DNA from: Novosphingobium capsulatum
GTDB taxonomy: Bacteria > Pseudomonadota > Alphaproteobacteria > Sphingomonadales > Sphingomonadaceae
Direction: 5' to 3'
Length of the DNA stretch: 40,202 nt
Assembly (NCBI GenBank): GCA_015661825.1
Contig: DQVI01000012.1
Location: 1 to 40,202, forward strand
Of this stretch, positions 31,818-40,202 are shown piece by piece. Position 1 is the first letter of the stretch; each line of letters begins with the position of its first letter. The translations under genes and the position numbers were made by a program. A model generated the notes under the pieces. The model worked only from the letters and a program-made list of their open reading frames with translations, did no database searches and was not told the DNA's origin.

Positions 31818-31997
31818 CGGGCCTGTTTTCCGGATTCTGCATAGGGGAGAGGGGCGGATATTTGTTGCTGCGGGGCCCTCGTAGATCTCCTGATCCCGCC
31901 TGCCCCGCCTCATACGGCCAAATCGGCGGCGAATGCTGCGCAGCGCAGGGTGCGCAAGTCATCTGCGGTTCAGCCGCAAGGGGCACCAATTCCGGGC

Positions 31998-33365
31998 ATG
32001 GCGGCTCCCTCCCTCTCCCCCGGCGCAATCGCCCTCAACCGCTTCGGCCTTGGCGCGCGCCCCGAAGATCTGCCTCCCGCCGATCCGGCCCGCGCGCTCA
32101 AAGACGAGTTCGTCCGCTTCGAGATCGCCCCCGCCCCCTTTGCCACCCTGCCCGACGCAAGAGCCGCGCTTCAGGGCTGGCTGGCCGCGCGCAAGCAGGA
32201 TCCCCAAGCCCCCGCAACGGCGATCAGGGCGCTCTATCAGCAGGAAATCGGCGCCCGCATGGCCAGCGCGCGCGCCACCCCCGCCCCCTTTGTCGAGCGC
32301 ATGGTTCATTTCTGGTCCAACCACTTCGCCGTCTCGGCCGACAACACGCAAGTCATGGCCCTTGCCGGGGCCTTCGAGCGCGAGGCGATCCGCCCCCATG
32401 TGCTGGGCCGGTTCGAGACCATGCTCCAGGCCGTCGAACGCCACCCGGCCATGCTGGTCTACCTCAATCAGGTTCCCTCGACCGGCCCCCACAGCCCCGC
32501 TTCAACCCGCGCCGCAGCAGCGGGGCGCAAGGCCCCCGGCCTCAACGAGAACCTCGCGCGCGAGATCATGGAACTCCACACGCTGGGCGTGCGCTCGGGC
32601 TATACCCAAGCCGACGTGACCGAACTGGCCCGCGCGATGACCGGATGGACGCTCGATGGCCTTGGCCAGCCCGGCACGCCCGACGGCACCGTACCCATCG
32701 CCTTCCGCTTCCGCCCCGCCCGCCACGAGCCGGGCCCGCGCACGATCATGGGCCGCGCCTATCCCCCCGGAACCGGCGAAAGCCAGGCCGCGCAAGCCTT
32801 CACCACATTCGCCCACGCGCCGCAGACCGCCACTCACATCGCCACCAAAATGGCCCGCCATTTCGCCGGGGACACCCCGCCCCCGGCCCTCGTCGAGCGC
32901 CTGTCCCGCGCCTTCACGCAAGGGCGCGGCGACCTTCCTGTGCTCTATGCCGCCCTCATCGACAGCCCCGAAGTCTGGGCACCCGTCCCGCTCAAGTTCA
33001 AGACGCCGTGGGACTGGCTGGTCTCGGCCCTGCGCGGCCTCGATACCGATGCCCTTTCCGCAGAGCGCATCGCGGGCATGCTCGACAAGCTCGGCCAGCC
33101 GGTGTGGAAACCCGGCTCGCCCGCCGGATGGGACGATACCACCGCCAGCTGGGCGGCCAGCAACGCCCTGTTGCGCCGGGTCGAAATTGCCCAGCGCCTC
33201 GCCAGCCAGACCCCGCGCGATCCCGCGCACGACGCGCGCCGCCTTGCGCCCCTGCTGCTCCCCGGCGCCTGCGCCCCGGCAACCCTGGCCGAAATCGCGC
33301 GGGCCGAAAGCCCGGCCAGCGCGCTCGCGCTCCTACTCGTCTCGCCCGATTTCCTGCGGAGATAG
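31998..33365 (+). CDS. DUF1800 domain protein
   Basis: 455 aa. Family features are ALNRFGLGARPEDL at the start, HFWSNHFAV in the middle, and ENLAREIMELHTLGV then AMTGWTLDG. The family is widespread in sphingomonads and planctomycetes, almost always beside a DUF1501 gene, as here; the job of the pair is not established. No signal peptide is seen with ATG 31998. A GTG at 31950 would add 16 residues. The DUF1501 gene follows after 4 bases, so the two form an operon. Confidence 0.88.
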   Translation: MAAPSLSPGAIALNRFGLGARPEDLPPADPARALKDEFVRFEIAPAPFATLPDARAALQGWLAARKQDPQAPATAIRALYQQEIGARMASARATPAPFVERMVHFWSNHFAVSADNTQVMALAGAFEREAIRPHVLGRFETMLQAVERHPAMLVYLNQVPSTGPHSPASTRAAAAGRKAPGLNENLAREIMELHTLGVRSGYTQADVTELARAMTGWTLDGLGQPGTPDGTVPIAFRFRPARHEPGPRTIMGRAYPPGTGESQAAQAFTTFAHAPQTATHIATKMARHFAGDTPPPALVERLSRAFTQGRGDLPVLYAALIDSPEVWAPVPLKFKTPWDWLVSALRGLDTDALSAERIAGMLDKLGQPVWKPGSPAGWDDTTASWAASNALLRRVEIAQRLASQTPRDPAHDARRLAPLLLPGACAPATLAEIARAESPASALALLLVSPDFLRR

Positions 33366-33369
33366 CCCG

Positions 33370-34545
33370 ATGCCGCTGCCTCTCACCCGCCGCCGCTTCG
33401 TCGCCCTTGGTGCAGCAGGCCCGCTGCTCTTTGCCCCACGCATGGCCTTTGCCCGCGCCGCCACCGACCGCCGCTTCGTGTTCATCATCCAGCGCGGCGC
33501 CGCCGATGGTCTGGCCACGGTGATCCCGCAAGGCGACCCCGCGCTGATGGGCCTGCGCGGCGAGCTGACGCCCGATCCCGCGCCATGTCACCGGCTCGAC
33601 GGGTTCTTCGCGCTCCATCCCGCGCTGCCCCATGTCGCGCAGCTCTATGGCCAAGGGCAGGCGCTGTTCGTCCATGCGGTCGCCTCGCCCTATCGCGACC
33701 GTTCGCATTTCGATGGCCAGAACGTGCTCGAAACCGGCGGGACGCGGCCCTATGCCCGGCAGGATGGCTGGCTCAACCGCCTGCTGGCCCTGATGCCCGG
33801 AGCCCCTCCCGGCCTGGCCCTCGCGCCCACTGTCCCGCTGGCCCTGCGCGGGGCCCATGCGGTCGAATCCGCCGCGCCGACCGGCATGGCCCTTCCCCCC
33901 GATGACCTGATCGCCCGGCTTACCACGCTCTACGCCCACGACGCCCAGCTCGCCCCGCTCTGGGCCGCCGCGCGCGAGGCCATGCCGCTTGATCCGGGCA
34001 AAGTCCGTCAGGATGCAGCCACCTTCGGCCAGATGGCCGCCACTTTCCTCGCGCGCGCCTCGGGTCCGCGCATCGCCATGCTCGAAACCGGCGGCTGGGA
34101 TACCCACAGCGGACAGGCCGGGCGCCTGACCGACCGGCTGCGCGCGCTCGACAGCCTGATCGCCGCGCTGCAAGCCGGATTGGGCGCAGATGTCTGGGCA
34201 CAGACCACCGTGCTCGTCGCCACCGAATTTGGCCGCACCGCCGCCGCCAATGGCACGGGCGGCACCGATCATGGCACGGGGGCGGTGGCCATGCTGCTGG
34301 GCGGGGCCGTCAAAGGCGGGCGAGTAATCGCCGACTGGCCGGGTCTTGCCCCGGCGCAGCTTCTCGACGGGCGCGACTTGCGCCCGACGCTCGGGCTCGA
34401 CAGCCTGATCACGCAAGCCGCCGCCGAGACTTTCGGCCTCGATCCGGCGCGGGTGAGCCGGACCCTGTTTGATGATCAGGCGTTCAGTGGACCGGCCCTC
34501 GAATCCCCGGCCCGCAACTTGTTGTCAGGATTGGTGGCGGCCTGA
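33370..34545 (+). CDS. DUF1501 domain protein with Tat signal
   Basis: 391 aa. The N-terminus TRRRFVALGAAGPLLFAPRM, ending in AFA-RAA, is a twin-arginine signal, so the folded protein is exported. The body has the sulfatase-like DUF1501 motifs: FIIQRGAADGLATVIP, YRDRSHFDGQNVLETGG, LETGGWDTHSGQ and ATEFGRTAAANGTGGTDHGT, which suggest a metal-dependent hydrolase fold. Substrate unknown. It is paired with the DUF1800 gene upstream. A 10-bp inverted repeat overlaps its stop. Confidence 0.9.
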   Translation: MPLPLTRRRFVALGAAGPLLFAPRMAFARAATDRRFVFIIQRGAADGLATVIPQGDPALMGLRGELTPDPAPCHRLDGFFALHPALPHVAQLYGQGQALFVHAVASPYRDRSHFDGQNVLETGGTRPYARQDGWLNRLLALMPGAPPGLALAPTVPLALRGAHAVESAAPTGMALPPDDLIARLTTLYAHDAQLAPLWAAAREAMPLDPGKVRQDAATFGQMAATFLARASGPRIAMLETGGWDTHSGQAGRLTDRLRALDSLIAALQAGLGADVWAQTTVLVATEFGRTAAANGTGGTDHGTGAVAMLLGGAVKGGRVIADWPGLAPAQLLDGRDLRPTLGLDSLITQAAAETFGLDPARVSRTLFDDQAFSGPALESPARNLLSGLVAA

Positions 34546-34565
34546 AAAAACAGGCGCCGCCACCA
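34532..34565. terminator. Two-way terminator between DUF1501 gene and ppc
   Basis: TGGTGGCGGC (34532-34541) pairs exactly with GCCGCCACCA (34556-34565), with a run of A in the loop. An overlapping alternative, AAACAGG/CCTGTTT, extends to 34577. The structure covers the DUF1501 stop and ends just short of the ppc stop, both genes converging here. Confidence 0.6.
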
Positions 34566-34577
34566 GTCGATCCTGTT

Positions 34578-37364
34578 TCAGCCGTGGGCGCCAAAATAGT
34601 TGGCGATGGCCACCGCCACGCGCAAGTTGAGCGCATGGGCCCGCTCGATCGGGTCGATGAAGCGCGCGCGGATCGCGCCATAATCCTCGCCCGCATGGTC
34701 GGGGAAGTCGCTGGGTTCATCGACGCAGAAATCGCCCACTTCCGGGCTCGCCGCCGGATAGGCCCGGCGCAACTGCGCGAGGGCATCGTCGACCCGCAGC
34801 GAAAGCACCATTTCGAGCACGTCGTCGCGGCTCACGTCGTTCGAGCGCGAGAACGGTGGCACCTGCACCGCACGCAGGAACATGTGCATCAGCAACGACA
34901 GGCGCACGGCCTGAAGCAGGCCGATATTGCGCCGCTCCGCATCGGTCACCAGATCGCGGCTCGAAGCCGTTCCGGGCACCAGCGCCAGCAGGCGGTGGAG
35001 CTTCATCCAGTCCACCCGCAGGCGCGAGGTCAGGCGGCGGAACACGCCCGACCGGTCATCCTTGGTCAGATATTCGGCAAGCGCCATGCACGCCTGTTCG
35101 AGCTGGGTTTCCGTGCCGCGATAGGGGCGGCTGGCCCAATAGGCCGAATTGAACAGCTCGCCATGGGCGGCCACGGTCTTGATCGAGGCAAGGCCATTGG
35201 CCGCGCGCAGCAGCCGCACGAGCTGGCGCCCGCGCTCCGACTGGCCGAGCAGTTCGGCAATCGATTCCATCTCGTCGCCCGCCGCCGTGCCCGCACCCGC
35301 GATCACGTTGACCGGATAGCCGATCTGCTGGAGGATCGCGTTGTGCGGGATCGCGCGGATCTGGCGCAGGCTCATCGAACGGTCCGCCGCGATGTCGGAC
35401 TGGCGGCGCGAAACGCGGCTGCCGGTGGGCGTGAGCATGCCCAGGCCAAAGGCGGTCACCGCGCGGGCATATGTCGCGCTCTTGAGGTGGTCGCGCTGGA
35501 CGCGGCGGATCGCACGATAAAAGTCGAGGCTGAGGTCGGTGCGCGCATAGAACGGATCGCGCTCGACCGGGGCGAGCAGGCTCGTCTCGACTTCAGTGAT
35601 CCGCGCGAGCGTGGCCAGCGCCAGGTCCTCGTTGCGGAAGAACAGGTAGCCATCGCCGCCCTGGAAGCTGGCCTCGGCCTCAAGCCTGATGCCCGCCTTG
35701 GTAAAACGGCGGCGCGCCCAGCCGCTCAGCGGCCAGGTCAGGCGGTCGGCAAACCCAGCCGGGTGGGCGCCGCGGCCCATCGATTCGCCATGGGTGTCGA
35801 ACACCAGCGCGGCGACATCGGTCAGCCCGTTGGCAACCATCGCCTCGGCCAGACGGCCCTGAAGGCGCTCGATCGCCAGCGCCGCCGGGATCTGGCCGAT
35901 GAAGCGGCCCGCATCGGAAAAGCCGGTCTGGATCGACACCCGCCCGCGCCCGCGCGCATAGGCGCGATAGGCTTCTTCGGCCAGCAGGGCTTCGAGGAAA
36001 CGCCCCCCGTGTTCGAGCGCGGTTTCCGTCTCGAACAGCGGCGAAACGTCGACCTTGTCGTCGATCCCGAACAGCCTGGCGAAATAGAGCGCGGCCAGCA
36101 CCGTCTGGGGCTGTTCGCACTCGGCAATCAGCATGCGGATCGGCGCATCGGCATCGATGTGGTGAATGATCTGCGCCATGGCCAAAAACTGGCGCATCGC
36201 GGTCGAGGTCTCGATGGCCAGCGCGGCGAAGTTGACGCGCAGCGGCTTCACTTCGGCGAGCAGTTCGCGCAGGCGCGAGATCGCGCTCTTGCTGGCGATG
36301 TCGAGCGTGCCTTCCGGGTCGATCCGGCGACGCAGCGCGTTGTGCAACTGCGAGGCGTTCACGCGGAAGTGAATCCAGCCCATGCCCAGCCCGTCGGCAC
36401 GCATGGCCCCGGCCAGCGTGGCAAGGCCCACGGCCACGTCGGCATCGGTGGCCGCCGCCGCATCGGCTTCGAGCACTTCGATCAGCGGCTTGAGGCTGAG
36501 CAGCTTGGCCGGATCATCGGCGGTCAGACGGTTGGCCGCCTGCGAGAGCGCCTCGGGCGCGGTGAGCGGCTGGGCGAAGAGCGCGGCCATCTCGCTGGCA
36601 TGGACCTGCGCCGCATCGAGCGTGGCAAGCAGCGCGTGCTCGGGCGCAAGGCTGCGCAGGCCCGAGGCATACGTCCCCAGACGGCGCGCCTTTTCTTGCA
36701 GGCGGAACGAAATCGACGTGTGCCAGCCGATGTCGGTCCGGCCATCCATGTCATAGCCGACCCAGGTGGCGAAACGGAACGGCAGCGGGCGGAAATCGAG
36801 CCAGCGACCCGGCCAGCGCTGATGCGCATGGGCCAGCAGGGTCGCGTTGATGCGGTCGCGCGCGGCGCCGGCCCGCTCGATCGCGTCACAAACCTCGCCA
36901 TGCTCGAATTCGAGCGTGATCGCGGGCGCCTGTGCGGGCACGGTGCAAACGGTTGCAGCCAGCGGATCGTCGGCCAGCGCGGCGCTGGCCACGGCATCGG
37001 CCTGTGCCGGATTGAGCAGGAACGTGGGATGCGCGGTAAAGACCGCGTGGAGCAGCGGCTTTTCCCAGCGGGCGCGGAACTCGCTGAAGCTGTCTTCCTC
37101 GTTGAGGAGGGCGGCAACACGGGCCAGGTTCTCGTCCGGGCTGGTCGGCGCGAGCAGGCGGCGCAGGCGCGCGGCACGGCTTTGCAGCGCCTCACACTCC
37201 AGCTCGGCGACGAGGCTCTCCATGTCGTCGAGCCCGATCCCGCCATTTTCCAGCTCGCGCGAGAGATCGTGGCTCAACTGGAACACGGGATTGAACAGCG
37301 GCGTTTCAGCCGTCCGCTCATGAAGCTTTCGCAAACGATCCCTGAGCTTTGCGACAGTCTTCAT
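34578..37364 (-). CDS. ppc: Phosphoenolpyruvate carboxylase, divergent type
   Basis: 928 aa. The general PEPC layout is kept: FTAHPTF (109-115, His112) for the first active-site motif, VGYDMDGRTD (202-211) where the family has GGDRDGNP, and FDTHGESMGRGAHP where the Gly-rich catalytic loop lies. The differences from the textbook motifs (Phe for Glu/Gln after TAHPT, and no QNTG end) mark a distant branch. It should add bicarbonate to PEP to give oxaloacetate. The start chosen has AAGGGGG 10 bases upstream. ATG 37457, with GAGGA before it, would add 31 residues coded by codons rare in this genome. It follows eda on the same strand. Confidence 0.78.
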   Translation of the reverse strand: MKTVAKLRDRLRKLHERTAETPLFNPVFQLSHDLSRELENGGIGLDDMESLVAELECEALQSRAARLRRLLAPTSPDENLARVAALLNEEDSFSEFRARWEKPLLHAVFTAHPTFLLNPAQADAVASAALADDPLAATVCTVPAQAPAITLEFEHGEVCDAIERAGAARDRINATLLAHAHQRWPGRWLDFRPLPFRFATWVGYDMDGRTDIGWHTSISFRLQEKARRLGTYASGLRSLAPEHALLATLDAAQVHASEMAALFAQPLTAPEALSQAANRLTADDPAKLLSLKPLIEVLEADAAAATDADVAVGLATLAGAMRADGLGMGWIHFRVNASQLHNALRRRIDPEGTLDIASKSAISRLRELLAEVKPLRVNFAALAIETSTAMRQFLAMAQIIHHIDADAPIRMLIAECEQPQTVLAALYFARLFGIDDKVDVSPLFETETALEHGGRFLEALLAEEAYRAYARGRGRVSIQTGFSDAGRFIGQIPAALAIERLQGRLAEAMVANGLTDVAALVFDTHGESMGRGAHPAGFADRLTWPLSGWARRRFTKAGIRLEAEASFQGGDGYLFFRNEDLALATLARITEVETSLLAPVERDPFYARTDLSLDFYRAIRRVQRDHLKSATYARAVTAFGLGMLTPTGSRVSRRQSDIAADRSMSLRQIRAIPHNAILQQIGYPVNVIAGAGTAAGDEMESIAELLGQSERGRQLVRLLRAANGLASIKTVAAHGELFNSAYWASRPYRGTETQLEQACMALAEYLTKDDRSGVFRRLTSRLRVDWMKLHRLLALVPGTASSRDLVTDAERRNIGLLQAVRLSLLMHMFLRAVQVPPFSRSNDVSRDDVLEMVLSLRVDDALAQLRRAYPAASPEVGDFCVDEPSDFPDHAGEDYGAIRARFIDPIERAHALNLRVAVAIANYFGAHG

Positions 37365-37469
37365 CGCGCGAAATCCCCCTTCAGCCTGCGGCGCCGCACC
37401 GGTCCCTGAGCGTGACGCCGTTTTTGTTGATGGCCGCGTCTTTTTGCGCTGCACCATGTATGTCCTCGC

Positions 37470-38087
37470 TCAGTCCTTGCCGAGAGTCGAGGCTTCGCGT
37501 GCAAGACGCTCGATTTCGGCCTCGTCGGGCACGCCCTTGGGCACGACCCAGCTGCCCCCGACGCAGAGCACGCGGTCAAAGCCGAGCCATTCGGGCGCGG
37601 TGGCCGCGCTGATCCCGCCGGTCGGACAAAAGCGCGCCTGATAGAAGGGCGCGGCAAGCGCCTTGAGCGCGGGCAGGCCACCCGAAGTCGAGGCAGGGAA
37701 GAACTTGAAATGGGTGAGCCCGAGGTCGAGCCCGCGCATGATGTCAGCGGCATTGGCCGTGCCGGGCAGGAACGGGATGCCCGATTCCACCGCCGCCTGC
37801 CCGAGGCGTTCGGTCAGGCCGGGCGAGACGATGAATTCCGCGCCCGCGTCGATCGCGCTCTTGAGGTCCGCCGGGTTGGTGACGGTGCCCGCGCCCACGA
37901 TGGCGCCTTCGACCGCCTTCATCGCGGTGATCGCCTCCAGCGCGGCGGGGGTGCGCAAGGTCACTTCGAGAACACGCAGGCCGCCCTTGACGAGCGCACG
38001 GGCCACCGGAAGGGCATGGGCCAGATCATCGATCACCAGCACGGGAATGACCGGCGCGGTGCGCATGATGGCTTCGATAGGCTTCAT
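37470..38087 (-). CDS. eda: KDPG aldolase (Entner-Doudoroff pathway)
   Basis: 205 aa, usual length. Motifs: PVIPVLVIDDLAHALPVARA, GGLRVLEVTLRTPAALEAI with the active-site Glu, GAGTVTNPADL, FIVSPGLTERL, and the Schiff-base Lys in HFKFFPAS, then FCPTGGISAA. It splits 2-keto-3-deoxy-6-phosphogluconate into pyruvate and glyceraldehyde 3-phosphate. GGGGAGA stands 4 bases before ATG 38087. The other pathway genes (zwf, edd, glk) are not next to it; ppc follows, so an operon that joins pyruvate/PEP reactions is possible. Confidence 0.95.
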   Translation of the reverse strand: MKPIEAIMRTAPVIPVLVIDDLAHALPVARALVKGGLRVLEVTLRTPAALEAITAMKAVEGAIVGAGTVTNPADLKSAIDAGAEFIVSPGLTERLGQAAVESGIPFLPGTANAADIMRGLDLGLTHFKFFPASTSGGLPALKALAAPFYQARFCPTGGISAATAPEWLGFDRVLCVGGSWVVPKGVPDEAEIERLAREASTLGKD

Positions 38088-38125
38088 GAACTCTCCCCAT
38101 AAGCTGGCAAGCAAGGCAAGGCGCG

Positions 38126-38143
38126 CGCCCGGAAAATCGGGCG
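38126..38143. terminator. Short hairpin between hemN and eda
   Basis: CGCCCG (38126-38131) pairs with CGGGCG (38138-38143) around GAAAAT. It is about 105 bases after the hemN stop and 38 before the eda start on the same strand. It may end hemN transcripts, though the stem is short and no T-run follows. Confidence 0.3.
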
Positions 38144-38247
38144 GGCACGCTGCATCAGGCAGGCGGGGAGACTAGCGGCTAAGTTGCGCGTTGTGCACCC
38201 GCCTCGCGGGGGAACGCATAGCTATTTCCTCAGACAAGAAATCCTTA

Positions 38248-39672
38248 TCAGACGGCCGAGCTGAACTGATGGCCTTGTCCGCGATAGGCGTCGAGCAGGA
38301 CCGCAACCGAGCGGTGATAGGGCTCGCTGCCGGGCAGGAGTTCGAGCCGCCCCCCTTCCAGACGGGCAAGGCCGCGCGCGATGAACGGATCGAGATCGGG
38401 CGCGATGGCCTCGCGGATGTCTGCGGGCAGGTCGACGGCCTCCTGACACAGCAGGGCCTCGATCAGCGCGGCGCGGCGCTGGTCCTCGGCGGTCTGGACC
38501 ACCCCGCGCGTGCCGGGCAGGCGACCGGCCTCGATCGCCTCGCGATAACGCCCGGCGTTCTTCTCGTTCTGGACCAGCAGCCCCGGCCACTGGCTGACCG
38601 AGGACGCCCCCAGCCCGACCAGAACCGGCGCGGCATCATCGGTGAACCCCTGAAAATTGCGACGCAGCGTGCCGGCATGGCGGGCGCGGGCCATGGCATC
38701 GTGGGGCAGCGCGAAATGATCAAAACCGATCGTCTCGTACCCCGCCGCGCGCAACTGGGCCGAGCCTTGCGCCGCCATGGCAAAGCGCGCGCGCTGGCCG
38801 GGCAGCGCGGCGGCATCGATCCGCCGCTGGCGCGGGATCACATGGGGGACATGGGCATAGCCGAACAGCGCCATCCGGTCGGGCTTCATGGCGATGGCCG
38901 TGGCCAGACTGCGCGCGAGCACGTCCTCGTCCTGATGGGGGAGCCCGTACATCATGTCGAAATTGATCGAATCGACACCCGCCGCGCGCAAGCCATCCAT
39001 CGCGCGGGCAATGTCTGCTTCGGGCTGGACACGGCCAATCGCGGCCTGCACGCGCGGATCGAACGTCTGCACGCCCAGGCTCGCCTTGATCACCCCCACG
39101 CCGCGCAGTGCGGTGAACCATTGCGGGATCAGGCTGCGCGGATCGAGTTCGACCGAAAGAACCGGTCGGTTGAGCTGGAAATTGAGCGTGAGCGTATCGA
39201 TCAGCCGCACGAAATCGGTCGGCGAAATCGCGTTGGGGCTCCCCCCGCCAAAGGCGATACGGGTGACCCTGGCGTCGGGCCCGATGGCACGGGCAACCAG
39301 TTCGATCTCGCGATGGAGCGCCGAAAGATAGCCCGAAAGGCGCGATCCGCGATTGGCCGCCCCGGTGTTGCAGCCGCAATACCAGCAGATTTCCTGGCAA
39401 TAGGGGATGTGCAGATAGAGCGAGACAGGGCCCGACAGCGCGGCCAGCCCGGCCCGCTGGGCCTCTTCCATCGGCGCATCTGCAAATTCGGCCGCCGTGG
39501 GATAGCTGGTGTAGCGCGGCACGGGCCGGGCCAGCAATTCGGGATACCAGATCCAGTCGGCAAACCGCTCGCCCGAACCGGCGTTCGAAGCAGGAAACCG
39601 CGCGGCATTGGGGAGAGTATTGGGGGCAATAGCGGTAGTGATCTGCGCAGCTGGGCCTGCATCATGCGACAT
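38248..39672 (-). CDS. hemN: Oxygen-independent coproporphyrinogen III oxidase HemN
   Basis: 474 aa. The radical-SAM cluster motif is HIPYCQEICWYCGCN, with Cys92, Cys96 and Cys99 bound to the 4Fe-4S cluster and a further Cys101 as in true HemN. The N-terminal VPRYTSYPTA and the middle FGGGSPN, SLGVQTFDPRVQAAIGR and NFDMMYGLPHQ are also diagnostic. It converts coproporphyrinogen III to protoporphyrinogen IX without O2. AGGAGG lies 9 bases before ATG 39672. The gene overlaps the small gene upstream and belongs to the ccoS operon, which links it to low-oxygen respiration. Confidence 0.95.
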   Translation of the reverse strand: MSHDAGPAAQITTAIAPNTLPNAARFPASNAGSGERFADWIWYPELLARPVPRYTSYPTAAEFADAPMEEAQRAGLAALSGPVSLYLHIPYCQEICWYCGCNTGAANRGSRLSGYLSALHREIELVARAIGPDARVTRIAFGGGSPNAISPTDFVRLIDTLTLNFQLNRPVLSVELDPRSLIPQWFTALRGVGVIKASLGVQTFDPRVQAAIGRVQPEADIARAMDGLRAAGVDSINFDMMYGLPHQDEDVLARSLATAIAMKPDRMALFGYAHVPHVIPRQRRIDAAALPGQRARFAMAAQGSAQLRAAGYETIGFDHFALPHDAMARARHAGTLRRNFQGFTDDAAPVLVGLGASSVSQWPGLLVQNEKNAGRYREAIEAGRLPGTRGVVQTAEDQRRAALIEALLCQEAVDLPADIREAIAPDLDPFIARGLARLEGGRLELLPGSEPYHRSVAVLLDAYRGQGHQFSSAV

Positions 39673-39979
39673 CGGGATCATCCTCCTCGTCGCAACAACT
39701 AGCCCCGCCTGCCCGCTTGCGCATTGCGCTATGGCAAATCGTGCAACACGGTGCGGGGCCGGAATCGCCCGGCTTCCGGGCAGGCGTCCCACCCCGCCCA
39801 CCAATCTTCGCGCGCCCTGCCGTCCCCAGCACGACAAAATGCCCCGGCTCGCCACAGACCGGCACGGCGATCCCCGGAACGGTCCCGTCCTGCGCCTGAA
39901 CCGGCGCGGGAAGCGCCAGCCGCCCGACCGCCACCAGCGAGGCTGCCGCAATGATCCCGAGGCGTCGCTCGCGCCTCAC
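39662..39979 (-). CDS. Small exported Cys-rich protein between ccoS and hemN
   Basis: 105 aa from GTG 39979, with GAGG 8 bases upstream; ATG 40027 would overlap ccoS. Residues 1-31 form a signal peptide (RRLGIIAAASLVAVGRLALP, then APVQA). The mature part ends with a Cys/His cluster (PCCTICHSAMRK) followed by ASCCDEEDD. The clustered Cys suggest binding of metal or haem, and the position between ccoS and hemN points to oxidase or haem maturation. I do not know a named family. Its end overlaps the hemN start by 11 bases, so translation is coupled. Confidence 0.7.
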   Translation of the reverse strand: MRRERRLGIIAAASLVAVGRLALPAPVQAQDGTVPGIAVPVCGEPGHFVVLGTAGRAKIGGRGGTPARKPGDSGPAPCCTICHSAMRKRAGGASCCDEEDDPDVA

Positions 39980-39989
39980 CGTGCAGACC

Positions 39990-40166
39990 TCACCGGGCAG
40001 GCCTCCCCGAGCCGTCGCTTTCCTCATCCTCGTCGTCGATCAGGATGCGCGCGGCGGCCCCGTCGAGGTCGACGAACTGCCCCTTGCGCAACGCCCAGAA
40101 AAAGGCCGCCAGACCCAGCAGCCCCAGACCCAGCGCAATCGGGATCAGGAAGGCCAGCGAGGTCAT
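39990..40166 (-). CDS. ccoS: cbb3 oxidase assembly protein CcoS
   Basis: 58 aa. One N-terminal membrane helix (SLAFLIPIALGLGLLGLAAF) is followed by the family signature FWALRKGQFVDLDGAAARIL and an acidic IDDEDEE stretch. CcoS is needed to place haem and copper in the cbb3-type cytochrome oxidase used at low oxygen. The start ATG overlaps the stop of an upstream frame that is probably ccoI. Confidence 0.92.
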   Translation of the reverse strand: MTSLAFLIPIALGLGLLGLAAFFWALRKGQFVDLDGAAARILIDDEDEESDGSGRPAR

Positions 40167-40201
40167 GCCCGCCCCTCTTTCCCGGCGTCATTCCCCGGCG
40201 C
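40163..40201 (-). CDS. Probable 3' end of ccoI (partial)
   Basis: A frame entering from the right edge ends at TGA 40165-40163, overlapping the ccoS ATG by four bases, and encodes only APGNDAGKEGRA. In most cbb3 clusters the gene before ccoS is the copper ATPase ccoI, often with this overlap. The 12 residues are too few to identify it, and another frame stops at 40188. Confidence 0.35.
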   Translation of the reverse strand, partial: APGNDAGKEGRA

Positions 40202-40202
40202 C

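Noticed and set aside
1..40202. CRISPR array, rRNA genes or insertion sequences
   Set aside because: No regular repeat-spacer pattern, no rRNA-like stretch and no transposase or IS inverted ends were seen.

Overview
This is high-GC alphaproteobacterial DNA, most likely from a sphingomonad of the Novosphingobium type. The clues are the housekeeping set (a single Rsh-type (p)ppGpp enzyme, an infC with a non-ATG start, hemF plus a ccoS-linked hemN, Entner-Doudoroff eda, a DUF1800/DUF1501 pair) and its codon bias. The genus is inferred; there is no rRNA here. The window has two parts: a P2-like (myovirus) prophage from base 1 to about 21,476, and ordinary chromosome from the tRNA-Ser at 21,477-21,567 to the end.

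Prophage, late half (1-12,960, all + strand). A lysis cassette comes first (holin-like protein, N-acetylmuramidase, second small membrane protein, Rz with Rz1 embedded in another frame). Tail genes follow: V, W, FI sheath, FII tube, E, E', T tape measure, U and D. E and E' are joined by a -1 slippery site. Most genes overlap by ATGA, so translation is probably coupled. Genes J, I, H and G, which in P2 lie between W and FI, are absent there. Accessory ('moron') genes of lower GC interrupt this module in three places: a 595-aa SIR2-domain protein between V and W, a very AT-rich membrane protein between FII and E, and two small genes after D.

Prophage, switch and early half (12,960-21,476). A CI-type repressor (- strand) faces a Cro/YdaS-type protein (+ strand) across a short region with a 28-bp imperfect palindrome and promoters that would give nearly leaderless transcripts. 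The early operon then runs through an HTH regulator, an Ogr/Delta zinc-binding activator, a primase-helicase of 884 aa, a group of small unrecognised genes and an AlpA-type regulator. A P4-type tyrosine integrase on the - strand ends tail-to-tail with alpA and lies beside tRNA-Ser(GGA), the probable attachment site. The left prophage end is outside the window.

Chromosome (21,477-40,202). In order: tRNA-Ser, secreted cyclophilin-like peptidylprolyl isomerase, rsh, GNAT acetyltransferase, hemF, pdeM, infC, a K+ channel with an RCK domain, a methyl-accepting chemotaxis protein, the DUF1800/DUF1501 export pair, a divergent phosphoenolpyruvate carboxylase, eda, and a ccoI(end)-ccoS-small Cys-rich protein-hemN operon that links cbb3 oxidase assembly to oxygen-independent haem synthesis.

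The best candidate for an undescribed system is the stand-alone SIR2 protein in the tail operon, a likely NAD-consuming anti-phage defence gene. Next are the AT-rich membrane protein with its self-contained control region and the cluster of unknown early genes at 18,458-19,797.
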